A stretch of DNA of 59,967 nt from Bryobacteraceae bacterium. Lineage in GTDB: Bacteria > Acidobacteriota > Terriglobia > Bryobacterales > Bryobacteraceae. The translations under genes and the position numbers were made by a program. Shown piece after piece: positions 1 through 7,524 of this stretch. The stretch lies in the NCBI GenBank assembly GCA_019748195.1, contig JAIEPW010000114.1, positions 1-59,967 of the forward strand. The letters are read 5' to 3'. A model generated the notes under the pieces. That model was not told the origin of the DNA. It was given only the letters and a program-made list of their open reading frames with translations, and searched no databases. Every line of letters starts with the position of its first letter. The stretch's first letter is position 1.

Positions 1-125
1 TCCATCTGCAGGAAGCGCTCGTAGGACTTCTTCTGAACTTCAATGAGGTTCGGAATCGGAATGGAGGTCTTGATTCGCGAAAAATCGACTCGCTCGCGAG
101 GGGGCGTCATGGCTGAATTCTGCAT
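1..125 (-). CDS. rpoB: RNA polymerase beta subunit, N-terminus (partial)
   Basis: The last 41 codons visible at the left edge encode the amino terminus of the beta subunit of RNA polymerase; the rest lies outside the window. After a short lead the peptide reads [20 protein letters not shown] and continues [13 protein letters not shown], the conserved beginning of bacterial RpoB. Two in-frame ATGs exist, at 125 and 110. The one at 125 is preceded by AAGGAG with a 7-base gap (133-138), whereas the one at 110 has only a distant AAGGA, so 125 is chosen. It lies downstream of rplL on the same strand, the universal order, but has its own promoter in the gap. Confidence 0.95.
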   Translation of the reverse strand, partial: MQNSAMTPPRERVDFSRIKTSIPIPNLIEVQKKSYERFLQM

Positions 126-430
126 TCCTTAGCTCCTTCCGGATCGACAGCAAGGCTCGGGGTCGGCCGCGATTCTCAAACGCGGCGCCCGGTTGCCCGC
201 GCCAGCTCTTTCGCGGCACGGATCGCTGGAGGCCGCCCGCAGGCGGGTTCCAGCAGTGTGTGGGTATCGAAACAATCGAAAGCCCGGAGGGATCCGCGGG
301 GTGGGTCGGGCTGCGGACACACTTCGGGTAGAGTCAGAACAGAGAAAAGAACAGGCGGCGCGGACTCTGACGAGCCGCGCTCAAAATCGCGGGGTGCGAG
401 ATTCACTGGGTATTGATCCGGCCGAAAACC

Positions 431-460
431 AGGATAACAGACGGTTTTCGATTGTGTCAA
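431..460 (-). promoter_or_regulatory. Promoter for rpoB, inside the ribosomal protein cluster
   Basis: On the minus strand a perfect -35 box TTGACA (455-460) is separated by 18 bases from TATCCT (431-436), which is preceded by TGT, an extended -10. Transcription would start near 424 and give a leader of about 300 bases before rpoB. The repeat CGAAAACC (423-430) / GGTTTTCG (443-450) embraces the -10 box. Confidence 0.75.
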
Positions 461-509
461 ACCCGCCCTCCGGCCCCGGGAGGCCGCGCGGCGGACACAT
501 CTTCCGTTG

Positions 510-541
510 GCGGCGGCCGGCGGGAGACCCGCGGCCGCCGC
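510..541 (-). promoter_or_regulatory. GC-rich hairpin just downstream of rplL
   Basis: Arms at 510-524 and 528-541 pair as a 10-bp stem, one bulged base, then 4 bp, closing a 3-base loop. It starts 13 bases after the rplL stop and has no U-run, so it is not a classical terminator. In other bacteria this gap holds an attenuator or RNase III site; a comparable role here is inference. Confidence 0.5.
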
Positions 542-553
542 TCCCCAGCAATC

Positions 554-937
554 TTACTTGACCTCGACAGTGGCGCCGGCGTCGACAAACTTCTTGCGAA
601 TCGCCTCCGCTTCGTCCTTGGTGATGCCTTCCTTGACAGGCTTCGGCACGTTGTCCACCAGGTCCTTGGCTTCCTTCAGGCCGAGACCCGAATTCACTTC
701 ACGAACCACCTTGATGACGTTGATCTTGTTCGCGCCGGCGCCGGTCAGCACCACCGTGAACTCGGTCTTTTCCTCGGCCGCCGGAGCCGCCGCCGCGCCG
801 CCCGCCGCCGGAGCCGCCGCAACAGCAGCCGCCGCCGCCGACACGCCCAGCTTCTCTTCCAGCATCTTGACAAGCTGCGATGCTTCGAGCAGCGTCAGCC
901 CTTGAATCTGATCCGCAATTGCGTTGATGTCCGCCAT
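554..937 (-). CDS. rplL: 50S ribosomal protein L7/L12
   Basis: Stalk protein of the large ribosomal subunit that recruits and activates translational GTPases. At 127 residues it has normal length. Residues 1-32 form the dimerisation and L10-binding helices, residues about 33-55 an Ala/Pro-rich hinge, and the remainder the C-terminal domain with [20 protein letters not shown] and [11 protein letters not shown], the factor-binding helices. The start ATG follows AAGGAC closely. It lies 57 bases after rplJ and ahead of rpoB, so it belongs to the ribosomal protein transcript, though rpoB also has its own promoter. Confidence 0.98.
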   Translation of the reverse strand: MADINAIADQIQGLTLLEASQLVKMLEEKLGVSAAAAAVAAAPAAGGAAAAPAAEEKTEFTVVLTGAGANKINVIKVVREVNSGLGLKEAKDLVDNVPKPVKEGITKDEAEAIRKKFVDAGATVEVK

Positions 938-994
938 GTCCTTCTTGTTCTCCCTGGGTTAGAAACTCTTCCTTGCATAGCCCGGAGACCCGAA

Positions 995-1522
995 CTACGC
1001 CGTAAACTTGTTTTCCTTGACGCCCTGATCCACCACTACCGCCAGGTTCCGGCCGACGCCGTTCACCGCGGTAACCAGGCGCTGCGCCGGGGCATTGATC
1101 AGCCACAGCAGCTTCGCGTAAATCTCTTCCTTCGAAGGCAGGCTGGCCAGTTCGTTGATGGCCGCGATGTCGATCACGCGGCCCTGCACCATGCCCGCGC
1201 GGAACGTCAGCGAGGGATGGTCCTTGGCATACTTGGTGAGCGCCTTGGCCAGCGCCACCGGATCCTCGGTGGTCCACGCCAGCGAGGTCATACCCTTCAA
1301 ACCGCTCAGCAGCCGGGCCGCCTCGGTTCCGTCCGAGGCCTTCTCGGCCAGCGTGTTCTTCACAACCTGATAATTGCCGCCCGCGCCCTTGATGGTCCGC
1401 CGCAACTCGAAATCCTGCGCGACGGTCATCTTCTCGAAGCCGGTAACGAACATGGCGGGCGTCTTGGCCAGCATGTCCTTCAGCGCCTGGAGGTCTTTTT
1501 CCTTATCCGCTTTCTTCTTCAT
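995..1522 (-). CDS. rplJ: 50S ribosomal protein L10
   Basis: Base of the ribosomal stalk; binds 23S rRNA by its N-terminal domain and L7/L12 dimers by its C-terminal helix. The 175-residue protein shows the family core: a basic N-terminus (KKKADKEKDLQALKD), RRTIKGAGGNYQVVKNTLAEKA, LTFRAGMVQGRVID and a C-terminal helix. It lies 22 bases downstream of rplA and 57 bases upstream of rplL. In many bacteria L10-L12 represses its own mRNA at the leader; the short rplA-rplJ gap leaves room for such a site only if it extends into rplA. Confidence 0.97.
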   Translation of the reverse strand: MKKKADKEKDLQALKDMLAKTPAMFVTGFEKMTVAQDFELRRTIKGAGGNYQVVKNTLAEKASDGTEAARLLSGLKGMTSLAWTTEDPVALAKALTKYAKDHPSLTFRAGMVQGRVIDIAAINELASLPSKEEIYAKLLWLINAPAQRLVTAVNGVGRNLAVVVDQGVKENKFTA

Positions 1523-1544
1523 GTTGGATCTCCTGAAGCGCCGC

Positions 1545-2249
1545 CTAGACTGCGCGCGCGTTGAACGGCGTCACATCGAGCGGAATGCCCGGGCCCATGG
1601 TGGAGCACACAGTAACGCTCTTCACGTACTTGCCCTTGGCCGCCGCCGGCTTGGCTTTCACCACCGCGCCGATGAGCGTGCTCGCGTTTTCCAGCAGCTT
1701 CTGCTCCGGGAAGCTGACCTTGCCCACCGCCACGTGAATCACGCCGCCTTTGTCCACCCGGAATTCGACTTTGCCGGCCTTCACTTCGGTCACCGCCTGG
1801 GTGATGTCGTTAGTGACCGTGCCGGTCTTCGGATTCGGCATCAGGCCCCTGGGTCCAAGGATCTTGCCGAGCTTACCGACGGACCGCATCATGTCCGGCG
1901 TGGCGATTACCGCGTCGAAATCGGTCCAGTTCTCGGACATGATCTTGTTGACCATTTCCTCGCCGCCGACAATGTCCGCGCCTGCCGCTTGCGCCTCGCG
2001 CTGCTTGTCGCCGACCGCGATCACCAGCACTTTCTTCGTCTTGCCGAGCCCGTTCGGCAGCACCACAGTGCCACGAACCATCTGGTCGGCGTGTTTGGGA
2101 TCGACTCCCAGGCGCATGTGGACCTCGACGGATTCGTCGAACTTGGCGAACTTGATCTTCTGAACGAGGGGTACGGCTTCTTCGAGCGTGTAAGGACGCG
2201 TCCCGACCTGTTTAGCCGCAGCTAGAAACTTCTTGCCTTGTTTTGCCAT
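1545..2249 (-). CDS. rplA: 50S ribosomal protein L1
   Basis: L1 binds 23S rRNA at the E-site stalk and often acts as a translational repressor of its own operon. The 234-residue protein has the usual length and the motifs [20 protein letters not shown] and [15 protein letters not shown]. The start chosen (MAKQGKKF) has AGAGG just upstream; an in-frame extension to 2327 is unsupported and would run through the promoter. Normally rplK (L11) precedes rplA directly. Here the upstream neighbour is a DUF3592 gene and rplA has its own promoter. Confidence 0.97.
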   Translation of the reverse strand: MAKQGKKFLAAAKQVGTRPYTLEEAVPLVQKIKFAKFDESVEVHMRLGVDPKHADQMVRGTVVLPNGLGKTKKVLVIAVGDKQREAQAAGADIVGGEEMVNKIMSENWTDFDAVIATPDMMRSVGKLGKILGPRGLMPNPKTGTVTNDITQAVTEVKAGKVEFRVDKGGVIHVAVGKVSFPEQKLLENASTLIGAVVKAKPAAAKGKYVKSVTVCSTMGPGIPLDVTPFNARAV

Positions 2250-2329
2250 TTTTCCTCTTGGTGCAAGCGGCCCGGACGATATCGCCTTGGCCTCCCACGG
2301 GGATGCGCGGTACTGCACGCGCTTCAATT

Positions 2330-2359
2330 AGAATAACAAACCGGTTGCGGCGTTGTCCA
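2330..2359 (-). promoter_or_regulatory. Promoter of the rplA-rplJ-rplL cluster
   Basis: On the minus strand TGGACA (2354-2359), an 18-base spacer and TATTCT (2330-2335) preceded by TGT match a sigma70 promoter with extended -10. The layout matches the rpoB promoter in the same cluster (18-base spacer, TGT). The predicted start near 2323 leaves a leader of about 75 bases, long enough for an L1 autoregulatory site. Confidence 0.6.
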
Positions 2360-2367
2360 GCGCCCCC

Positions 2368-2916
2368 TCACGCGCGTCCAGGGCGCCGCTTTCTCGGGGC
2401 CGCCGCCTTCTTCAGGGGCAAGGTGCCGGGTTTCGAAAATGAGAACACGATCATCAACAGCCCCGCGCCGCCAAAAAACACCAGGAATACCCCCTGGAAC
2501 GCGAGCATTCCCCAGCGGACATCCCGGTAAAGCATCGCCTCGGAAGGGTTCAACGGATTCACGTACGCCGGAAACGGCTCGTTGTGCTTGCGGTAATCCT
2601 GGAGTTCCTCGGCAGCATCCTGATGAAAGGAGCCAATGTTGTCCGAGCCCCCGTGAAGTGATACGCGGGTGCTGCGATGCACCTGCCCGGCAAACTGGTA
2701 CTCATATTCCGCCGCAACGCTGTACGTGACCGACCCTTTGCTTCCCCGGTGCGAGTTCAACTCGCAGCTTAGAATTCGCGCCGGGACTTCCTTCCAGGTG
2801 CGCATCCGGATGCTTTCCAGGATGGAGTGGAATCCGAGGTACCCGACCAGCAAACCGCCTCCCAGGAAGGGGATTCCCATGCACAAGGCGATCCAGTTCG
2901 GCCGCCGGATCAGCAC
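2368..2916 (-). CDS. DUF3592 membrane protein
   Basis: A 182-residue inner-membrane protein of the DUF3592 type, function unknown. There is a membrane segment at about residues 10-32, then a soluble beta-rich domain containing WKEVPARILSCEL, VAAEYEYQFAGQVHRSTRV and a PFPAYVNPLNPSEAML stretch, a second membrane segment at about 137-160, and a basic tail (RKRRPGR). It begins with GTG directly after the TGA of dppA (TGAGTG), with GGGGAG 8 bases upstream, so the two genes are translationally linked. An internal ATG at 2880 would cut the first membrane segment and is less likely. Confidence 0.85.
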   Translation of the reverse strand: MLIRRPNWIALCMGIPFLGGGLLVGYLGFHSILESIRMRTWKEVPARILSCELNSHRGSKGSVTYSVAAEYEYQFAGQVHRSTRVSLHGGSDNIGSFHQDAAEELQDYRKHNEPFPAYVNPLNPSEAMLYRDVRWGMLAFQGVFLVFFGGAGLLMIVFSFSKPGTLPLKKAAAPRKRRPGRA

Positions 2917-3963
2917 TCAGTTCGCTCCCCACCAGCGGGTTCGCTTAGCCGCCGCGGGCGCCGGGAAGGGCGCCGTCCGGTCCGGCTCCAGCCAACGGCC
3001 GTTCAGCAGCTTGCGATAGTCCGCCAGAATCTTCTCGCCGTCCGGATGCTGCCGCACCACCTCCATGAGCATATTCAGGCGCTCCGCGGTCGCCAGCGAC
3101 ACCAGCTTCGTTGCGACGTTGTAACCGGACACGAAGTCCGGCGAGGTATAGGCCAAGGTCGCCGGATTCACCCTGGTCAGGCCGGGGAAGTTCGCGGCGC
3201 GGTCCGTCTGGCCAGGAGTCTGGAAGCTCATTTCCCACTGGTACTCGCGCGCCACCGGATACGCTTTGTACTGCGCCAGCTTCTGCATTGCCTTACGCGC
3301 GGCGTTCTCGATGTTCGCGTGAGCCTCCTTCAGGGGCAGCAACTCGGCATCGGCGCGGCCGCGGGCGCGCTTCACCATCGCGTACTCCACCTGCGGCAGG
3401 CGTTCATCCAGTTGCTTGCCGAGCACGTCATCGCCCGACACCATGACCACTGGAACGCCGAATCGCGCCCCGGAGTGCGCCACGATTTCGGTTTCGGTGA
3501 TGTCCTGCCCGTTCACCCTCCAGGACGGCTCGATGGTGAAGGTATGAGCGAGAAACCCGGGCGTGCCGGCGCGCGCGTGCATCCCGATGCACACGATCGC
3601 CTGGTACGACTGGTCCGGCATGTCGATGTACTGCGAGAAAGGCCGGTCGCGGAACTCGAAACGGGCGCGCTTGTCCAACTGATCGAGCAGGAGATCCGGT
3701 TCCTCGGAGTTGCCGGAGCCGTGGCCGTCGGTGACCACGATCTCGCCCGCTCCGCCGGCGGCAAGGCCGCGGATCGCCGCGTTGACGTCTTCAGTAAGCC
3801 GCACGCGTCCCACAGACCGGTATTCGGGCGAAACCACGGAGGTCTGCTCCTGCCGGTTCACGCCGGACAGGCCTTCCATGTCGTATATCAGGAGCACCTT
3901 GGGCCGGGGCGCCTGGGCGCCAAGCATGAGGGTTGCGGCGAAAAAAGCAAGGATGGTGCGCAT
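2917..3963 (-). CDS. dppA: M55 family D-aminopeptidase, exported
   Basis: Zinc D-aminopeptidase of the DppA family, which cleaves D-amino acid peptides such as those released from cell wall. Metal-binding motifs are all present: DMEGLSG near residue 28, VTDGHGSG, CIGMHARAG and DITETEI. A hydrophobic leader (TILAFFAATLMLGAQA) suggests export to the periplasm. The start at 3963 is preferred over 3972, because the 3972 ATG overlaps the -10-like CATAAT that sits 7 bases before 3963. It is followed by the DUF3592 gene with no gap and is divergent from the decarboxylase, sharing a roughly 70-base control region. Confidence 0.93.
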   Translation of the reverse strand: MRTILAFFAATLMLGAQAPRPKVLLIYDMEGLSGVNRQEQTSVVSPEYRSVGRVRLTEDVNAAIRGLAAGGAGEIVVTDGHGSGNSEEPDLLLDQLDKRARFEFRDRPFSQYIDMPDQSYQAIVCIGMHARAGTPGFLAHTFTIEPSWRVNGQDITETEIVAHSGARFGVPVVMVSGDDVLGKQLDERLPQVEYAMVKRARGRADAELLPLKEAHANIENAARKAMQKLAQYKAYPVAREYQWEMSFQTPGQTDRAANFPGLTRVNPATLAYTSPDFVSGYNVATKLVSLATAERLNMLMEVVRQHPDGEKILADYRKLLNGRWLEPDRTAPFPAPAAAKRTRWWGAN

Positions 3964-3970
3964 CACGTAC

Positions 3971-3976
3971 ATTATG
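3971..3976 (-). promoter_or_regulatory. -10-like element, leaderless dppA
   Basis: CATAAT ends 7 bases before the ATG at 3963 and there is no Shine-Dalgarno site. No clear -35 box was found. Confidence 0.45.
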
Positions 3977-4018
3977 CTCCCGCCGCGAAGGCCGAAGCGC
4001 GCCCGCGCGGGCGGCGGC

Positions 4019-4024
4019 TAAACT
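4019..4024 (+). promoter_or_regulatory. -10-like element, decarboxylase gene
   Basis: TAAACT ends 6 bases before the ATG at 4031. The intervening CAAGGA could act as a very close ribosome site instead, so the leaderless reading is less certain here. Confidence 0.4.
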
Positions 4025-4030
4025 CAAGGA

Positions 4031-5443
4031 ATGGCCCACTTATCTCCCGAGGACTTCCGCCGCGAGGCGCACGAAGTCGTCGACTGGATCGCCGACTACC
4101 TCGCCGACATTCGCAGTTATCCGGTACTTCCCAACATTCAGCCCGGCGAACTAACCGACAAGCTCCCGCAGGCGGGACCGGATGCTCCGGAGAGCATCGA
4201 GCGCATCATGACCGACTTTTCCCGCCTGGTGGCGCCCGCCAACACGCACTGGAACCATCCGCGTTTCCACGCCTACTTTTCCGTGTCCGCCTCCGGCGCG
4301 GGGATCCTGGGCGAGATGCTCACCGCCGCCCTCAACGTGAACGCGATGCAGTGGAAAACCTCCCCCGCGGCCACGGAGCTCGAGCAGGTGACCGTGAGCT
4401 GGCTGCGGCAATGGCTGGGACTTCCCGGCGAGTTCTTCGGCATGATCCACGACAGCGCGTCCATCGCGGTGATGCACGCCGTGGCGGCGGCTCGCGAACA
4501 GGCCTGCCCGGAAGTGCGCAAGCGGGGCTTCGAACCCAATCTGATCCTGTACGTTTCCGAGCACGCGCACAGCTCCATCGAGAAATCCGCGATGACGCTC
4601 GGGATCGGTTGCGACAACGTTCGCCGGATCGCCACCGATGCGCATATGGCGATGGATCCGGCGGCGCTCAGCCGCGCCATTGACGCGGACCGGCGCGCCG
4701 GCCTGCGCCCGTTCGCCATCGCCGCAACAATCGGCACCACGTCGTTCACCAGCTTCGATCCGGTGGCCGAGATCGCGGACATCGCGGAACGCGAACAGGT
4801 CTGGCTGCACGTGGACGCCGCGTACGCCGGACCCGCGGCGATGCTGGAGGAGATGCGGCCGAGGTTCGCCGGCTGGGAACGCGCCGACTCCATCATCGTG
4901 AATCCGCACAAGTGGCTGTTCACGCCGGTCGATTGCAGTCTGCTGTATACGCGCAAGCCGGAGGTGCTGAAGCGCGCCTTTGAGATCGACCGGCCCGCCT
5001 ACCTGGCGGCTGCCGAGCATCCGCGCGCCGTCAACTTCTCGGAATACGGCCTGGCGTTGGGCCGCCGCTTCCGGGCCATCAAGTTGTGGTTCGTGATGCG
5101 GTCCTACGGACGCGAAGGCATCTCCGCGATCCTGCGTAATCATCTGCGCTGGGCCAGGGAACTGGCCGGCGAGATCCGCGCCGATAGCAGCTTCGAGGTA
5201 ATCGGCGACACTCCGTTTTCGCTGGTGTGCTTCCGCTACCGGGGTTCGGATGAGGAAAACCGCCAGCTGGTGGAACGCGTCAACGCCACCGGCAAGCTGT
5301 TTTTGTCCGGGACGATGCTGCAGGGAAGATTCGTGATTCGCCTGGCCATAGGCAACGTGGCGACGACGAAGGCCGACTTGGACCTGGCGTGGTCAACGAT
5401 CCGCCAATGCGTGCCCGAGATCGCCTCCCAGGCTCGAGGCTAG
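4031..5443 (+). CDS. PLP-dependent group II decarboxylase
   Basis: Pyridoxal-phosphate decarboxylase of the aromatic-L-amino-acid / glutamate group, converting an amino acid to its amine and CO2. At 470 residues it has normal length. The substrate-side motif NTHWNHPRFHAYF (71-83), the cofactor-stacking SEHAHSSIEKS (176-186), the PLP aspartate in LHVDAAYAGP (D262) and the Schiff-base lysine in NPHKWLFTPVDCSLLY (K294) are all intact. The Trp/His-rich N-terminal signature favours an aromatic substrate (Trp, Tyr or Phe), but specificity cannot be read reliably. Its stop codon overlaps that of the convergent kinase gene in the tetranucleotide CTAG. Confidence 0.93.
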   Translation: MAHLSPEDFRREAHEVVDWIADYLADIRSYPVLPNIQPGELTDKLPQAGPDAPESIERIMTDFSRLVAPANTHWNHPRFHAYFSVSASGAGILGEMLTAALNVNAMQWKTSPAATELEQVTVSWLRQWLGLPGEFFGMIHDSASIAVMHAVAAAREQACPEVRKRGFEPNLILYVSEHAHSSIEKSAMTLGIGCDNVRRIATDAHMAMDPAALSRAIDADRRAGLRPFAIAATIGTTSFTSFDPVAEIADIAEREQVWLHVDAAYAGPAAMLEEMRPRFAGWERADSIIVNPHKWLFTPVDCSLLYTRKPEVLKRAFEIDRPAYLAAAEHPRAVNFSEYGLALGRRFRAIKLWFVMRSYGREGISAILRNHLRWARELAGEIRADSSFEVIGDTPFSLVCFRYRGSDEENRQLVERVNATGKLFLSGTMLQGRFVIRLAIGNVATTKADLDLAWSTIRQCVPEIASQARG

Positions 5444-7404
5444 ACTTCGAGCTCCGCGTGGGGGCGCAGCGCCAGGATTTCCCGCTGCATCGCCTGAAGT
5501 CCCGCGCGAACGGCGGTGAAATCGCCCGCTTCCGCCGCCTTTTCCACCTTCCGCGCGCACACGCTCAGCTTCTGCGCCGACATCGCCTTGGCGCTGGAAC
5601 CGATGTTGCGGGCCTCCTGGGTGATAGTCTGCGTGTCCCCTGATTCGGCGGCGTTCTGCAGCTTCTGCAGCCGTTCCGGCGCCAGTTGCAGGAAGAGCTG
5701 GATCATGTTGCTGGCCAGATCCTGATCGTGGCTCATCAGCTTCGCTGTCAGCGCGTTCTCGATGGTGGGCAGCATCGGCTTGGGGATCGACACCTGATTG
5801 CGGATGTACTGGTCGAGCACCGAAAGCAGGTGCGCCGGCTGAACCGGCTTCGATACGTAGCCGTTCATGCCTACCTGCAGGCAACGTTCGCGATCGCCGT
5901 TCATTGCGTGCGCGGTCATCGCCACGATCGGAAGCTGGTCCCACCTCCGTTCCTGCCGGATGCGGCGCGTCGCTTCCAGGCCGTCCAACTGCGGCATCTG
6001 AACGTCCATCAGAATCAGCGAGAAGTGATCCGCGGGGACATCCTCCAGCCGGTCCAACGCTTCGCGGCCGTCGTTGGCGATCTCCACCATCCAGTTTCGC
6101 TTCTTGAGTATCGCGGTAACCACGCGCTGGTTCACGTTGTTGTCTTCGACCACCAGGACGCGGACCGTCCGCGCGGGATCGGCCGCATGGCGATCGCCGG
6201 CGCTCACCGGGCTCACCGGATGCGCTTCCTGGCGCGCTTCCGCGGGCGCTTCCTGGTACGGCAGGCGTACAGCGAAGGTGCTTCCCCGCCCCGGCTCGCT
6301 GTCCACTGTGATCTCTCCGCCGTGAATCTCCACCAGGCTGCGAGTGATCGCAAGCCCCAGCCCGGTGCCGCCGTACTTGCGGCTGATAGACCCGTCCGCC
6401 TGCGTGAACTTCTCGAAGATGGCGGCCAGCTTCTCCTTGGAAATACCGGGGCCGGTGTCGCGCACCTCGAACAGGAGCGCCAGCGCGCCGTCCTGGGAGA
6501 CATCGCGAACCGAGATCGTCACCCCGCCCTGTTCGGTGAACTTCACCGCATTGCTGACCAGGTTTTCGAGGATCTGCCGCGTACGCAGCGGATCGCCGAT
6601 GATCTGCGGCGGAACTCCCGGGTGAATCTCCGGCCGGATCTCGATGCCCTTATGGCGGCAGCGGGGCAGCGCGGTCTTCACGCAATCCTCCACCACCTTG
6701 CGCGCGTCGAACGGGATCCTCTCCAGCACCATCTTGCCCGCTTCGATCTTCGACAGGTCGAGAATGTCGTTCAGCAGGGCGAGCAGCGAGTACGCGCAGC
6801 GCTGCGCGGTTTCCAATTGCTCGCGCTGCTCCGGCGTCAGCCGGCTCTCGAGCACGATGTCCATCATGCCCAGCACGCCGTTCATCGGCGTCCGCAGCTC
6901 GTGCGACATGTTGGCGAGAAATTCGCTCTTCGACTGGCTGGCCTCCAGTGCGCGCCGCGTGGTTGCTTCCAGTTCCTCCGTTCGCAGCCGGATCCGGTGT
7001 TCCAGAAGCTCGCGATGCTGCCGGATCTCGTCTTCGGAGGCAAGCAGAGCTTCGATCATCTTGTTGAAGCTCTCGCCCAGATGCTCAATTTCATCGCCCG
7101 TGCGGCTGACGCGGATGGGCTGCAGCTTGCCCTGAATCACCGCTGCGATACCGTCGCCCAGAAGCTGCAAGGGCCGCGCAATCAAACGGATGGTGAACCG
7201 CGCGATCGCCAGCCCCACCAGAAGAACGACACCTCCCAGCACCAGCGCCTTGGCCGGGTGGAAGGTCCCCAGCAGGATGTCATAAAGAATCACCACCAGC
7301 ACGATCCAGCTCACCAGCAGGGCCGTGAACATGGAGAACCGCGACGATAAGGACCGGAGATTCCCCGGCCTCGACCCGGCGCTCGCTGATTCGGTGGAGG
7401 GCAC
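5440..7404 (-). CDS. Hybrid sensor histidine kinase with degenerate Hpt domain
   Basis: Membrane hybrid kinase of 654 residues. Two membrane segments (about 26-46 and 51-70) are joined by a very short loop, so there is no periplasmic sensor domain. Then HAMP (70-125), HisKA with phospho-acceptor H168 in NMSHELRTPMNG, HATPase with N-box NLVSNAVKFTE and GGTGLGLAI, and a receiver domain (415-530) with D467 in LILMDVQMP. The C-terminus (545-645) looks like an Hpt domain, but the HxxKG phospho-acceptor motif is replaced by ARNIG (598-602). It starts with GTG. The partner response regulator is not adjacent. It is convergent with the decarboxylase and divergent from pyrD. Confidence 0.93.
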   Translation of the reverse strand: MPSTESASAGSRPGNLRSLSSRFSMFTALLVSWIVLVVILYDILLGTFHPAKALVLGGVVLLVGLAIARFTIRLIARPLQLLGDGIAAVIQGKLQPIRVSRTGDEIEHLGESFNKMIEALLASEDEIRQHRELLEHRIRLRTEELEATTRRALEASQSKSEFLANMSHELRTPMNGVLGMMDIVLESRLTPEQREQLETAQRCAYSLLALLNDILDLSKIEAGKMVLERIPFDARKVVEDCVKTALPRCRHKGIEIRPEIHPGVPPQIIGDPLRTRQILENLVSNAVKFTEQGGVTISVRDVSQDGALALLFEVRDTGPGISKEKLAAIFEKFTQADGSISRKYGGTGLGLAITRSLVEIHGGEITVDSEPGRGSTFAVRLPYQEAPAEARQEAHPVSPVSAGDRHAADPARTVRVLVVEDNNVNQRVVTAILKKRNWMVEIANDGREALDRLEDVPADHFSLILMDVQMPQLDGLEATRRIRQERRWDQLPIVAMTAHAMNGDRERCLQVGMNGYVSKPVQPAHLLSVLDQYIRNQVSIPKPMLPTIENALTAKLMSHDQDLASNMIQLFLQLAPERLQKLQNAAESGDTQTITQEARNIGSSAKAMSAQKLSVCARKVEKAAEAGDFTAVRAGLQAMQREILALRPHAELEV

Positions 7405-7510
7405 TTTGTTTCAGTTTGCGCGTATCTCCTCAGTCCATCGATAAGGCAGAACACTTAGCAGACCTGATTTTGTCCTGTAGGACTCGGGAGCAGGCCGTTG
7501 GCGGCCCTGT

Positions 7511-7516
7511 TATCCT
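7511..7516 (+). promoter_or_regulatory. Extended -10 element, leaderless pyrD
   Basis: TATCCT preceded by TGT ends 8 bases before the pyrD ATG at 7525. No Shine-Dalgarno sequence is present. The same TGT-TATCCT string occurs at the rpoB promoter, which strengthens the promoter reading. Confidence 0.55.
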
Positions 7517-7524
7517 TGTAAAAA

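Larger units (their letters stand above)
126..553 (-). other. rplL-rpoB intergenic leader
   Basis: This 428-base gap between rplL and rpoB holds no credible gene. It contains a strong sigma70-type promoter (431-460), an inverted repeat around its -10 region, and a GC-rich hairpin just after rplL. The roughly 300 bases from the predicted transcription start to the rpoB start codon show no other structure I can support. Confidence 0.7.

Noticed and set aside
413-1564. Long plus-strand frame across rplL and rplJ
   Set aside because: It is antisense to conserved ribosomal protein genes and is rich in Arg/His as expected of a GC-rich shadow.
2827-4683. 618-codon plus-strand frame over dppA and the decarboxylase start
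   Set aside because: Antisense or out of frame with two well-supported genes; composition is Arg/Gly-rich with no motif.
5686-7350. 554-codon plus-strand frame opposite the hybrid kinase
   Set aside because: Perfect shadow of the kinase gene, whose motifs are unambiguous.
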